Assembly: GCF_015840915.1 (NCBI RefSeq)
Contig: NZ_CP060398.1
Location: 868,001 to 932,000 of the forward strand
Source of the DNA: Synechococcus sp. CBW1002
GTDB taxonomy: Bacteria > Cyanobacteriota > Cyanobacteriia > PCC-6307 > Cyanobiaceae
Direction: 5' to 3'
DNA length: 64,000 nucleotides
In this document: in pieces, positions 29,899-38,206 of the stretch
How the letters are laid out: each line of letters starts with the position of its first letter
Numbering within the stretch: position 1 is the stretch's first letter
Program-made: the position numbers and the translations under genes
Notes under the pieces: model-generated
The model's input: the letters and a program-made list of their open reading frames with translations, nothing else
The model's database searches: none
Told to the model about the DNA's origin: nothing

Positions 29899-30267
29899 TC
29901 AATCCTCGTCGTCCGTGCTGCCGACCGGCACCAGGCGGATCTGCTTGCGGCCAAGCTTGATCTCAAATTCGTCGCCAGGCTGGAGATCGAGCATGGCGGT
30001 GTAGGCCTTGCCCACCAGGAGGTTGCCGTTGAACTGCACCTTGGTGATGTAGCTCAGCTTGCGGCCGCCTTTGCCCACGCCTTTGCTGCCGCCGTCGCCG
30101 AGGCTGACGCCCTTGGCTTCCAGCAGAGCTTCGTAGAAAGCGGTGAAGTTCAGCCGCTCGCTGCCGTCTTTCTTGGTGCTGACGTAGCCGCAGCTGCGGA
30201 CCAGTTCGGATTTGGAGACATCGCCCAGTTCCTTGACCTTGGCGAGTAGATCGGATCCCGTGAGCAT
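29899..30267 (-). CDS. Cyanobacterial AbrB-like transcription regulator
   Basis: A 122-residue protein of the cyAbrB family. The N-terminal half (LTGSDLLAKVKELGDVSKSE, CGYVSTKKDGSERLNFTAFY) and the C-terminal AbrB-like DNA-binding half (KVQFNGNLLVGKAYTAMLDL, GDEFEIKLGRKQIRLVP) are both typical. cyAbrB proteins regulate nitrogen, carbon and hydrogenase genes in Synechocystis. The gene is monocistronic and stands at the end of the CsgG-like gene, 81 bases past the P-type ATPase stop. Confidence 0.93.
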   Translation of the reverse strand: MLTGSDLLAKVKELGDVSKSELVRSCGYVSTKKDGSERLNFTAFYEALLEAKGVSLGDGGSKGVGKGGRKLSYITKVQFNGNLLVGKAYTAMLDLQPGDEFEIKLGRKQIRLVPVGSTDDED

Positions 30268-30348
30268 TGGGTCGATGTGATGAACTCACCAAACATAGCG
30301 GGTCATCGTCATTCAGGCCGCCACGGAGGCCCTACACGATGCGACCGA

Positions 30349-33105
30349 CTACCTGGCGGGGCGTTCATGCCGACCCGTGGTGGGATCGAGCCACTCCGCC
30401 AGAACGGCCAGCGGAATCATCGGCAGCATCGGCAATGCACAGATCCACCACTCCGTCATGCCCAACGGTGCCGTTCCGAAGAAGGCGTTCATCCAGCCGA
30501 GCTGACTGAACACCACCTGGAACAGCAAAGCCAGACCCAGGCCCAGCATCAACACCGGTGACAGGGTGAACTGTTGCCAGCCATGACGGATCCAGCGCAT
30601 CGGTTGCTTGCCGATCTGGGAGATGCTCAGCAGATACACCACCTGCGACAGCACCAATCCCTGGATCGCCATGGTGCGCGACAGCGCCAGAGAGCCGCCC
30701 TGCGCCTGTCCCCAGGAGAAGAGCGAGAAGATCAGCGCCCAGTTGAACAGGGAGATCAGCAGCACCCGCTGGATCAGGGCGGCGGTGAGCATCGGCTGGC
30801 CCGGTGGCCGGGGGGGCTGCTGCATCAGCAGGGGCGCCTTGGGCTCGAAGGCCAGCGGCACCGACATCAGCAGGGCGTTGATCATGTTCAGCCAGAGCAC
30901 CTGCAGCGCCGTGACCGGTAGCTCCAGGCCGAACAGGGCCGCAAACAGGATCGTCATCGAGGCGCCTCCATTCACGGGCAGCACGAAGGCCAGGGTCTTG
31001 CGCAGATTGAGCGCGATCGCGCGCCCCTCCTCCACCGCCGCTTCAATCGAGGCGAAGTTGTCGTCGGTGAGCAGCATGTCGGCGGCTTCGCGGGCCACCT
31101 CGGTGCCGCCGCGGCCCATGGCGATACCGATATCGGCCTGTTTGAGGGCAGGGGCATCGTTGACGCCATCGCCCGTCATCGCCACCACGGCACCACCGGC
31201 CTGCAGGGCCCGCACCAGGGCCAGCTTCTGGATCGGAGCCACGCGGGCGAAGACATCGGTGTCGCCCACACAGGCCGCCAGTTGCTCGGGGCTCATCGCC
31301 TCCAGCTCTCGCCCCTCCAGGGCCCGCACCTCAGACCCCTGCCCCTCGGCTGCGGGCCGGCCCAGGCCGATCTGACGGGCGATCGAACGGGCGGTTTCGA
31401 GGTGATCCCCCGTGATCATCTTCACGGTGATGCCGGCGGCCTGACAGGCCGCCACCGCCTGGATCGCCTCCGGACGGGGCGGATCGAGCATGCCCTGCAT
31501 CCCCAGGAACACCAGATCGGCAGCCACGTCGTGGGGTTCGAGCCGCGTCTGGCGCGGTTCGGCCCGCCCCACCGCAAAGGCCAGCACCCGCTGACCGCGG
31601 CCGGCCATGGCCGAGACCACCGCCTCGATCGTGGGCGCCACGAGCGGTTGCTCGCGGCCATCGGCCCCCAGCTGGTGGCTGCAGCGGGCCAGCACGGTTT
31701 CCACCGATCCCTTCACCAGGATCCGCTGATTGCCGTGCAGGGTGGCCATGAACTGCTGCTCCGCCGCAAAGGGAATGGCATCGCGGCGCGGATGGCGATC
31801 GAGGGAGCGGTCCCGATCCAATCCGGCGACCTGGGCCGCCACCAGCAGAGCGGTCTCGGTGGGATCCCCCAGCAGAGTCTGATCGTGGCTGGGGCGGGCG
31901 TCGTTACAGAGAAGACCCGCCAGCAGGGTTTCGCGCAGGGCCACGTTGGCGGCGAGGGGATCGGCCGCATCAGGCTCGGGGGCTTCGGGCCAGAGCTCCT
32001 CCAGCCGCAGCACCACCCCTCCGGCGTACACCTCCCGCACCGTCATCCGGTTCTGGGTGAGGGTGCCGGTCTTGTCGGAGCAGATCACCGTGGTGCTGCC
32101 CAGGGCTTCCACCGCCGGCAGCTTGCGGATGATCGCGTTGCGGCGGGCCATCCGGTTCACCCCGATCGCCAGGGTGATGGTCACGATCGCCGGCAGTTCC
32201 TCCGGAATCGCCCCCACCGCCAGGGCCACCGCGCCGTCGAACATCTCGGCCGGAGCACGGCCCCGCAGCAGTCCCACCAGGAAGGTGAGCAGGGCCAGCA
32301 CCAGGATGAACCGCAGGATCGTGGTGCTGAAGCGGGCGAACTGCCGCGTCAGCGGCGTGCTCAGGTTCACCTGCTCCTGCAGCGAGGTGGAGATGCGTCC
32401 CACCTCGGTGGCATCGGCCGTGGCCACCACCAGGCCCTCGCCCTGGCCAGCGGTGATGAAACTGCCGGCATAGGTCATGCCGCTGCGCTCCGCCAGGGGG
32501 GTGTCCAGGGGCGCGGCGGCCGTGCCCTTGACCACGGGCCGGGATTCGCCGGTGAGGGCGGATTCATCGACCCGCAACGCACGGGACTGCAGCAGGCGCA
32601 GGTCGGCCGGCACCTTGTCGCCGGCCTCGAGCTGCACCAGGTCACCGGTCACCAGCTGCTCGGAGGGCAGACGCCGGGGCTGGCCGCCGCGGATCACGGT
32701 CACCTCTGTACGCACCGCGCGCGCCAGGGCGGCGATGGCGGTTTCGGCCCGGCTCTCCTGCACGTAGCCGATCACGGCATTGATCAGGGTGACGCTCCAG
32801 ATCACCAGGGCTTCGCGCGGATCACCGATCAGCGCCTTGATCGCCCCCACCGCCAGCAGGGTGTAGAGCAGCGGATCGTGGAACTGGCCCAGGAAGCGCA
32901 ACCAGGCCGGCTGACCGCCGCGGCTGGTGAGCGTGTTGGGTCCCTGGCGCCGCAGCCGCGCCTCCGCCTCATGGGCCGTGAGGCCAGCGGTGGGATCACT
33001 GTCGAGGCTGGCCAGCAGCTCCGGGCCGGCGCGGGCATGGGAATCGGCCAGGGCATCGGCCGGGTGGGCCTGGCGTCCCGAAAGAGCGGACGGCAGCGTG
33101 CTCAT
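30349..33105 (-). CDS. Cation-transporting P-type ATPase
   Basis: A 918-residue P2-type ATPase. The N-terminal cation-ATPase domain (GLTAHEAEARLRRQGPN) leads to the actuator motif (DESALTGES), the membrane motif AIPEELPAIVTITLAIGV, the phosphorylated D344 in CSDKTGTLTQNRMTV, and the hinge TGDGVNDAPALKQADIGIAM. Six C-terminal spans follow. The M4 motif reads PEEL in place of PEGL of Ca2+ pumps, as in some PMA1-like bacterial ATPases, so the ion (Ca2+, Mn2+, K+/Na+) is not certain. It is followed on the same strand by cyAbrB and preceded by mscS. Confidence 0.93.
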   Translation of the reverse strand: MSTLPSALSGRQAHPADALADSHARAGPELLASLDSDPTAGLTAHEAEARLRRQGPNTLTSRGGQPAWLRFLGQFHDPLLYTLLAVGAIKALIGDPREALVIWSVTLINAVIGYVQESRAETAIAALARAVRTEVTVIRGGQPRRLPSEQLVTGDLVQLEAGDKVPADLRLLQSRALRVDESALTGESRPVVKGTAAAPLDTPLAERSGMTYAGSFITAGQGEGLVVATADATEVGRISTSLQEQVNLSTPLTRQFARFSTTILRFILVLALLTFLVGLLRGRAPAEMFDGAVALAVGAIPEELPAIVTITLAIGVNRMARRNAIIRKLPAVEALGSTTVICSDKTGTLTQNRMTVREVYAGGVVLRLEELWPEAPEPDAADPLAANVALRETLLAGLLCNDARPSHDQTLLGDPTETALLVAAQVAGLDRDRSLDRHPRRDAIPFAAEQQFMATLHGNQRILVKGSVETVLARCSHQLGADGREQPLVAPTIEAVVSAMAGRGQRVLAFAVGRAEPRQTRLEPHDVAADLVFLGMQGMLDPPRPEAIQAVAACQAAGITVKMITGDHLETARSIARQIGLGRPAAEGQGSEVRALEGRELEAMSPEQLAACVGDTDVFARVAPIQKLALVRALQAGGAVVAMTGDGVNDAPALKQADIGIAMGRGGTEVAREAADMLLTDDNFASIEAAVEEGRAIALNLRKTLAFVLPVNGGASMTILFAALFGLELPVTALQVLWLNMINALLMSVPLAFEPKAPLLMQQPPRPPGQPMLTAALIQRVLLISLFNWALIFSLFSWGQAQGGSLALSRTMAIQGLVLSQVVYLLSISQIGKQPMRWIRHGWQQFTLSPVLMLGLGLALLFQVVFSQLGWMNAFFGTAPLGMTEWWICALPMLPMIPLAVLAEWLDPTTGRHERPAR

Positions 33106-33129
33106 CGGGATCAGGCAGGTGCCCGAACC

Positions 33130-34389
33130 CTATCGATCAGGCGCTGCGGGAGGAACGGACACGGGACTGGGCGCCTCGATGGTCTTGACGACCCTCTGGG
33201 GGAAGGGAATCTCGATGCCCGCCGCGTCAAAAGCCTTCCAGACCGCCATATTCACCTCGCTGCAGATCGACACGTTGTCCATCGGATTGGCGATCCAGAA
33301 ACGCAGGGCATAATCGATCGACGATTCGCCATAAGCCAGCACCAGCGCCTTGGGCGGCGGCGAGGGCAACACACGCGCCTGGGCACGGGCCGTGGCCTCC
33401 AGCAGCGCCACCACCTGCTCGGGATCATGGCGATAGGCCGCTCCCACACTGACCTGGGAGCGCCGCATCCGATCGCTGCCGGTGTAGGTCGTGGTGGTAC
33501 TGGTGAAGAAGGTCTGGTTGGGGATGACCAGCTCGGCGTTGTCGCGGTCGCGCCAGAGCACCGCCGCCCGCAGACCGAGGCTACGCACCTCGCAGGGATC
33601 CCCATCGATGAACAGCACTGCACCGGGCCGCACCGACCCCTCGAACAGCAGCCAGAGGCCGCTGACGAAATTGGAGAACACCTCCTTGATGCCGAAGCCC
33701 AGCCCCACCGAGAGCCCGCCGGCGATCGCCAGGATCGCCGTGGCGTTGAGCCCGAGATGGCTGCAGACCCAGACCACGCCGATCGCCACCACGAGGTAGC
33801 GGAACAGCAACTGCACGGCACGGCGACTGCCCTCATCGATCTCGAGCACCTTCTTGACCAACAGGGCCAGGGCCGCAGCCAGAGGGCCTGAGCCCACCAC
33901 CACCAGATAGAGGATCACCAGCGCCAGAAACAGCCTGCTCAGATCCAGCGGCACTCCGAACCAGGTGCCGACTGAGATCAGCGCCAGGTCGTCGAGGGTG
34001 TCGAGTTGGTCGATCAGGGCTATCCCCGCCAGCAGCAGAAAAGCCGGACGAATCAGACGACTCTGCAGCTGATGCAGGAGTCCGGAGGGGAGCACCTTCG
34101 TCAGCAGGAGCTGCAGCAGATCCAGGCCGAACCAGGCTGCACGCAGCTGCAGCAGAAGCAGGGCCAACCCGTAGGGCTGACCAGCCCAGGCCAGCAGGCC
34201 AGTTCCCAGACCGATCAGAGCCAGGGTGAGGGGCAGAAGCAGAGGAACCAGAGGAGAGCGGCGGCGCAACCGCCTTCGCAACAGATGCAGCCCCACCAGG
34301 GGCAGGAGCGCCAGCAACATCTGGCCCAGCACGGAGGGCCGCTCGAGATAACCGAACCAGCCGAAGAAATCCTGCAGCAACTGCATCAT
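33130..34389 (-). CDS. MscS-family mechanosensitive channel
   Basis: 419 residues with several N-terminal hydrophobic spans and a C-terminal MscS core: the pore-helix segment AILAIAGGLSVGLGFGIKEVFSNFVSG, then the beta domain (FEGSVRPGAVLFID, GLRAAVLWRDRDNAELVIPNQ) and the SVGAAYRHDPEQVVALLEAT cage domain. It would release solutes under hypo-osmotic shock. It overlaps the solute-binding gene upstream by four bases (ATGA), so the two are co-translated. Two mscL copies elsewhere in this window make osmotic release unusually well represented. Confidence 0.93.
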   Translation of the reverse strand: MMQLLQDFFGWFGYLERPSVLGQMLLALLPLVGLHLLRRRLRRRSPLVPLLLPLTLALIGLGTGLLAWAGQPYGLALLLLQLRAAWFGLDLLQLLLTKVLPSGLLHQLQSRLIRPAFLLLAGIALIDQLDTLDDLALISVGTWFGVPLDLSRLFLALVILYLVVVGSGPLAAALALLVKKVLEIDEGSRRAVQLLFRYLVVAIGVVWVCSHLGLNATAILAIAGGLSVGLGFGIKEVFSNFVSGLWLLFEGSVRPGAVLFIDGDPCEVRSLGLRAAVLWRDRDNAELVIPNQTFFTSTTTTYTGSDRMRRSQVSVGAAYRHDPEQVVALLEATARAQARVLPSPPPKALVLAYGESSIDYALRFWIANPMDNVSICSEVNMAVWKAFDAAGIEIPFPQRVVKTIEAPSPVSVPPAAPDR

Positions 34390-35780
34390 CGGCTGGCCTG
34401 GAGGGAAGGCAGAGGCCGGAGATCGCGGATCAGGGCCTCGGTGGCCGCCTCAGGGCTGAGGGCACCGAACACCAGCTGCACCAGGGTCTGGGCCAGCGCC
34501 TCCAGACGGGGATCGCCTGCATGGAGCAGATCCAGCAGCGGCTCTGTGGCATTCGATTGGCGCTGGGATTCCACCAGCGCCTCCAGGGTCGAGGAGCTGC
34601 TCACCGGTGGCGGCACGAACCGGTTCACCGGCAGCAGGGAAAAGGTGCCGATCGTCATGCTGCGCTGAATCAGGGGATTGATCGCAAAGCTCGCCATCGC
34701 CTTGGCAATCCGGCGCTGATCCGGGCTGGAGCCCTTGCCGAGCACCATCACCCGCTCCCGCGAAATCGGGGTGGGCTCACCGCCGAGGCCGGATGGCATG
34801 GTCGCGACCCCCAGCCGCGGACCCAGCTGGCGCTGGAGGGTCGAGAAGTTGGTGCTGCTGCAGCTGATCCAGTCGAGCCGGTCGTGGAGGAAGTCGTCCA
34901 GCACCTGCCCCTGATCGGCATAGAAGGTGACCCGCTGCTGCAGGCTGGCGGACTGCAACCAGCGCAGCCAGCCCAGCAGCCGCTGGCGCAGCTCCGGCTG
35001 GAGTGGTTTGCCCCGCATCACCGTCACGAGAGCCTGATTGGCACCGAGGGCACCGGCCGTCCAATAGATGTTGATCGGATTGGTGGCCAGCCCCACCCGC
35101 AGGCCCTCTGCACTGGCCTGCAGCAGCTCCTCGAGAGTGGCTGGACTGGTCTTCACCTTGCTGCGGTTGAAGCAGATCACCTCTGGGAAATACAAGAGAG
35201 GCACGCCGCTCAGCCGCCCATTCGGCAGTCGCAGGCGAGCAAGGGATGCCGGATGGAACTGCTGCTGTTCCTGCGTCGTCAGCTGCACAGAGTCGGAGAG
35301 GCCCATCGCATGCAGATCACCGGCGATCAGTCCACTGGCCACCAGCAGGTCAGGACCGAGACCGCTGCGCACCCTGGCTTTCAGTTTCGGGATGACGCTG
35401 TCACTGCGGAACAACTGTACCTGCACCGTCACGCCGGGATGAACGGTGCGGAATGCATTGGTGAGACTTTGTACCCGTTTGTTCAGATCCCCATAGGCCT
35501 CAGGGTTGAGGATGCGGTCCGGGTCGATCACGATTCCCATGTAGAGGGTGCCCCTCAGCGGCGGACCGGACACCGACTCCAGGCTCTCCAGGGCCATGCC
35601 CTGCAGCTTCGAGCGCAGCGCAGGGCTGGCGGAATCGGCATCCCTGCCGAGCCACTGCACCGCGCTCTTCAGCGACCAGCCCCCGATCACCAGCAGCAAC
35701 AACGCCAGGGGCAGGGCCACAGGGGAATGGTGCCGGAGCCACAGCTGCAAGCGTCGCTTCTGCCAAGGCCGCTCAGCCAT
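34386..35780 (-). CDS. Membrane-anchored extracellular solute-binding-like protein
   Basis: A 464-residue protein with an N-terminal membrane anchor at residues 20-42 (SPVALPLALLLLVIGGW) and a type 1 periplasmic-binding-like body. Family-like segments are FRTVHPGVTVQVQLFRSDS, LGPDLLVASGLIAGDLHAMG and RLSGVPLLYFPEVICFNRSK. A lipobox is absent. No ABC permease or ATPase gene is nearby; instead it is coupled to mscS. It may report an extracellular solute to the channel or serve a distant transporter. Glycine-betaine or sugar binding is possible but not shown. Confidence 0.75.
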   Translation of the reverse strand: MAERPWQKRRLQLWLRHHSPVALPLALLLLVIGGWSLKSAVQWLGRDADSASPALRSKLQGMALESLESVSGPPLRGTLYMGIVIDPDRILNPEAYGDLNKRVQSLTNAFRTVHPGVTVQVQLFRSDSVIPKLKARVRSGLGPDLLVASGLIAGDLHAMGLSDSVQLTTQEQQQFHPASLARLRLPNGRLSGVPLLYFPEVICFNRSKVKTSPATLEELLQASAEGLRVGLATNPINIYWTAGALGANQALVTVMRGKPLQPELRQRLLGWLRWLQSASLQQRVTFYADQGQVLDDFLHDRLDWISCSSTNFSTLQRQLGPRLGVATMPSGLGGEPTPISRERVMVLGKGSSPDQRRIAKAMASFAINPLIQRSMTIGTFSLLPVNRFVPPPVSSSSTLEALVESQRQSNATEPLLDLLHAGDPRLEALAQTLVQLVFGALSPEAATEALIRDLRPLPSLQASR

Positions 35781-35783
35781 CCG

Positions 35784-36617
35784 TCAGGTGCCCACCCGCG
35801 TGGCCCGCAGTTCGAGCACCGTGGGCCCGACCCAGTAGCTACCGGGATCGGAGCGTGCCGCCGCCATTTCCGCCACCGCCTCCTCGGCATCGGCCTCACT
35901 CCAGCGGCCCTGGCGGATCAGCTCCTCGCCGTAGAGGCTCACGAACCGCTCCATCCATTGAGACCAGCCATCGCCGCCACGTCCCAGCACCGGCAGGGGC
36001 CGCAGATCGTCGATGCGGAAGCCACGGCTCACCAACAGGGCCGGCAGGCGCCGGTTGACATCCTCATCGCCACCGGCCTCGCGGAAGCTGGCCCGCACGG
36101 CCCTGCCGAAGCGGTCCACGGCCTCGCCATAGGGATGAAGGGCGAACGTGTCCCAGTGCATGTATTCATGGGCCACGAAGCGGCCGCCCGGCCTCAGCCC
36201 CTCCCCGACCAGGGCCAGAAAGGGTTCCAGCCGGGGGAGGAACATGGCCAGCCAGCGGCTCCAGGCCAGATCGAAGCTGCCGGCCTCCCGCCCCCAGTCG
36301 AACGGGCCATCGCCGGCGAGATCGTGGCGGCGCACCTCCAGCTGCGCGAGGTTGGCGGCAGCCGCCGCCGCACGGGCGTGGTCCACGTAGGTGTCGCTGT
36401 GCTCCAGCGCCAGCACCCGCCCTTTCGCCCCCACCGCCCGGGCAAGCTCCACACTGCAGAAGCCCGGTCCTGCCCCCAGATCGAGCACCCGTTGACCCGG
36501 TGCCAGCTGGGCCCTCTCCCAGGCCGCCTGGGCCAGGGGCAACCAGACCTCATGCTGCAGGCGCAGCCGCTCCCGCTCGGGTGGCTCGGTTCCGAGCACG
36601 TAGGCGCCTGAGGCCAC
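35784..36617 (-). CDS. Class I SAM-dependent methyltransferase
   Basis: A 277-residue product begun by GTG. The Rossmann SAM-binding motif VLDLGAGPGFCSVELA and the acidic loop LALEHSDTYVDHAR are clear, followed by the motif IV-like DLAWSRWLAMF. The substrate cannot be read from the sequence. Its stop is four bases before the solute-binding gene start on the same strand, and its own start is five bases after the small 84-residue gene, so it is in the operon 36877-33130. Confidence 0.88.
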   Translation of the reverse strand: MASGAYVLGTEPPERERLRLQHEVWLPLAQAAWERAQLAPGQRVLDLGAGPGFCSVELARAVGAKGRVLALEHSDTYVDHARAAAAAANLAQLEVRRHDLAGDGPFDWGREAGSFDLAWSRWLAMFLPRLEPFLALVGEGLRPGGRFVAHEYMHWDTFALHPYGEAVDRFGRAVRASFREAGGDEDVNRRLPALLVSRGFRIDDLRPLPVLGRGGDGWSQWMERFVSLYGEELIRQGRWSEADAEEAVAEMAAARSDPGSYWVGPTVLELRATRVGT

Positions 36618-36622
36618 GCGGG

Positions 36623-36877
36623 TCAGTCCTCGGGGTAGAGCAGCGAGGCCAGTTCGTCGGGATCGACGTCGTAGACGCGGGCGAGGGTGGTTTCGATGGC
36701 GCTGGTCACCACATCGGGCAGGAAGCGCATCGCATTCAGGGCATCGTCGGCGATGTCCTCGGTGAGCAGGGGCTCACCACCGAGCTTCTCGTCGTTGATG
36801 ACGGCCATCACCCAGCTCTGGTAGGCGGTCACCAGATCGGCGAACTCGAGCTCCGGGTCGTTGAGATCCAGGGGCAT
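36623..36877 (-). CDS. Conserved small cyanobacterial protein
   Basis: 84 residues, acidic, no Cys. Repeated aliphatic segments (FADLVTAYQSWVMAVINDEK, DIADDALNAMRFLPDV) suggest a small helical domain. I do not recognise a characterised family; similar small acidic proteins are found in Synechococcus and Prochlorococcus genomes to my recollection. It starts a leftward gene string and is divergent from the 172-residue gene at 36947, leaving a 69-base promoter gap. Confidence 0.75.
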   Translation of the reverse strand: MPLDLNDPELEFADLVTAYQSWVMAVINDEKLGGEPLLTEDIADDALNAMRFLPDVVTSAIETTLARVYDVDPDELASLLYPED

Positions 36878-36946
36878 CAGGCGTCTCCAGGGACGTTGCC
36901 TCTGCAGTTTGCCCGCTGGCGGCGACCTTGGCGGGAGGATGGGCCG

Positions 36947-37465
36947 ATGGCTTCCGATTCCCAGGCCTCAGCTGCGGCGCTGCAGGCCACCCTGTTCGAC
37001 TTCGCCATCGCCGAACTGGTGCGTCAGCACCGCCAGAGCTTTGCGCCCCTCTGGACCCGCGACAGCTGGGCGAAGCTGCTGATCTGGCTGGCGCTCAACT
37101 GCGGCTCCGGCCGCGAGCGCGATGACCTGGAGGCCTTCGCTGCCGCCCTGGGGCCGGTGCTCACCCGCCGGATGCGGCGCCTGTTCTTCGAGCGGGAGCT
37201 GGAGGATCTCGGTCTGCAGGTGATGGCGGACCCGGCCGAGCAGCAGGTGCTGGTGCTGCCCCTGACGGGCGAGGGGCCGGTGGATCAGCAGCTGGCGGCA
37301 GCGGCCCTGGAGCAGCTGGGCCTGAGAGAGCGGGTGGTGGAGCCGGAGCGCTGGCAGGCCCTGGAGGCCGTGCTGGCGGTGCCCTGGGCCCAGAATGGGA
37401 ACGGACACGCCGCCGGCAGCGCGGCCGGCACGGACGGCACGGCTGGAGAAGGCCCATGCGCCTGA
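36947..37465 (+). CDS. Conserved cyanobacterial protein of unknown function
   Basis: 172 residues from the ATG at 36947 (MASDSQASAA). It has a block WAKLLIWLALNCGSG, a Arg-rich helix LTRRMRRLFFERELEDLGLQ and VMADPAEQQVLVLPL; a Gly/Ala-rich tail ends the protein. The upstream open frame is not coding-like and overlaps a divergent gene. Its stop overlaps the start of the 2OG oxygenase by 10 bases, so the two are probably coupled. I see no catalytic motif. Confidence 0.75.
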   Translation: MASDSQASAAALQATLFDFAIAELVRQHRQSFAPLWTRDSWAKLLIWLALNCGSGRERDDLEAFAAALGPVLTRRMRRLFFERELEDLGLQVMADPAEQQVLVLPLTGEGPVDQQLAAAALEQLGLRERVVEPERWQALEAVLAVPWAQNGNGHAAGSAAGTDGTAGEGPCA

Positions 37466-38130
37466 TCGCCTCTTACCGGAATGCCGGATACGAAGCCCTC
37501 GCCGATGGGGTGATCGCCTTCTTCGATCGCCGCCCCGACCTGCACCGCCGCGGTGTGGCCTTCTCCTCAGGTGGCGCAGAGGGTCGGAGCGCAGAAGGGC
37601 AGGGCGCGGCAGCGGCCGGCGGCGACCAGGAGCCCGACAAGATCTCCACCGACATCAGCCTGGTGGCCATCGACCGCAGCGATCCGGAGGCCTTTGCCCT
37701 CGCGGAGGTGATCGTGCGCGGCGTGACCGCCGGTCTGAACCAGTACCTGAAAGAGCGTCCCTTGCTGCGCCAGTGCTGCCCGGAGCAGGCCCTGTTCGTC
37801 AACCCGATCTTCAACCTGCAGCGCTACGCCCCCGGGGAAGGCTTCAGGAGCTGGCACTGCGACTGGACCTTGAGCGAGGAGGCCACCGAGCCGAATCGCC
37901 GCGTGCTCGCCTGGATCCTCTATGGCAACAGCCTGCCGGAGGGGGGCACCGAGTTCCACTGGCAGGAGCACCACGAGGAGGCCGAGCGGGGCAAGCTCGT
38001 GATCTTTCCGGCCGGGCTCTCCCACATTCACCGGGGGCGGGTGAGTCACACCCATACCAAAACGATCGCCACCGGCTGGATCAATGCGGGTCGGCTCGAG
38101 GATTACCTGGCGAGGCTCGCGACAGGCTGA
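37456..38130 (+). CDS. 2-oxoglutarate/Fe(II)-dependent oxygenase
   Basis: A 224-residue product with the double-stranded beta-helix core. The iron ligands are likely the HxD pair in SWHCDWT and a distal His in [13 protein letters not shown]; a 2-oxoglutarate-binding Arg could be in that same segment. The supporting blocks are [17 protein letters not shown] and [13 protein letters not shown]. It resembles the prolyl-hydroxylase-like subfamily. Its start overlaps the preceding gene by 10 bases. The substrate is unknown. Confidence 0.82.
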   Translation: MRLIASYRNAGYEALADGVIAFFDRRPDLHRRGVAFSSGGAEGRSAEGQGAAAAGGDQEPDKISTDISLVAIDRSDPEAFALAEVIVRGVTAGLNQYLKERPLLRQCCPEQALFVNPIFNLQRYAPGEGFRSWHCDWTLSEEATEPNRRVLAWILYGNSLPEGGTEFHWQEHHEEAERGKLVIFPAGLSHIHRGRVSHTHTKTIATGWINAGRLEDYLARLATG

Positions 38131-38206
38131 GCTGGGGCGCCGCCGAAGCAAGCGCAGGGACAGGGTCGCTTTGAGACCATGGGACCACCGCCGGTGCACC
38201 GTTTCC

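Noticed and set aside
31282-33891. 869-codon open frame antisense to the P-type ATPase
   Set aside because: Shadow of a high-GC gene; no motif, whereas the ATPase has every catalytic motif.
34521-36611. 696-codon open frame antisense to the solute-binding and methyltransferase genes
   Set aside because: No protein-like pattern; the opposite-strand genes have clear families.
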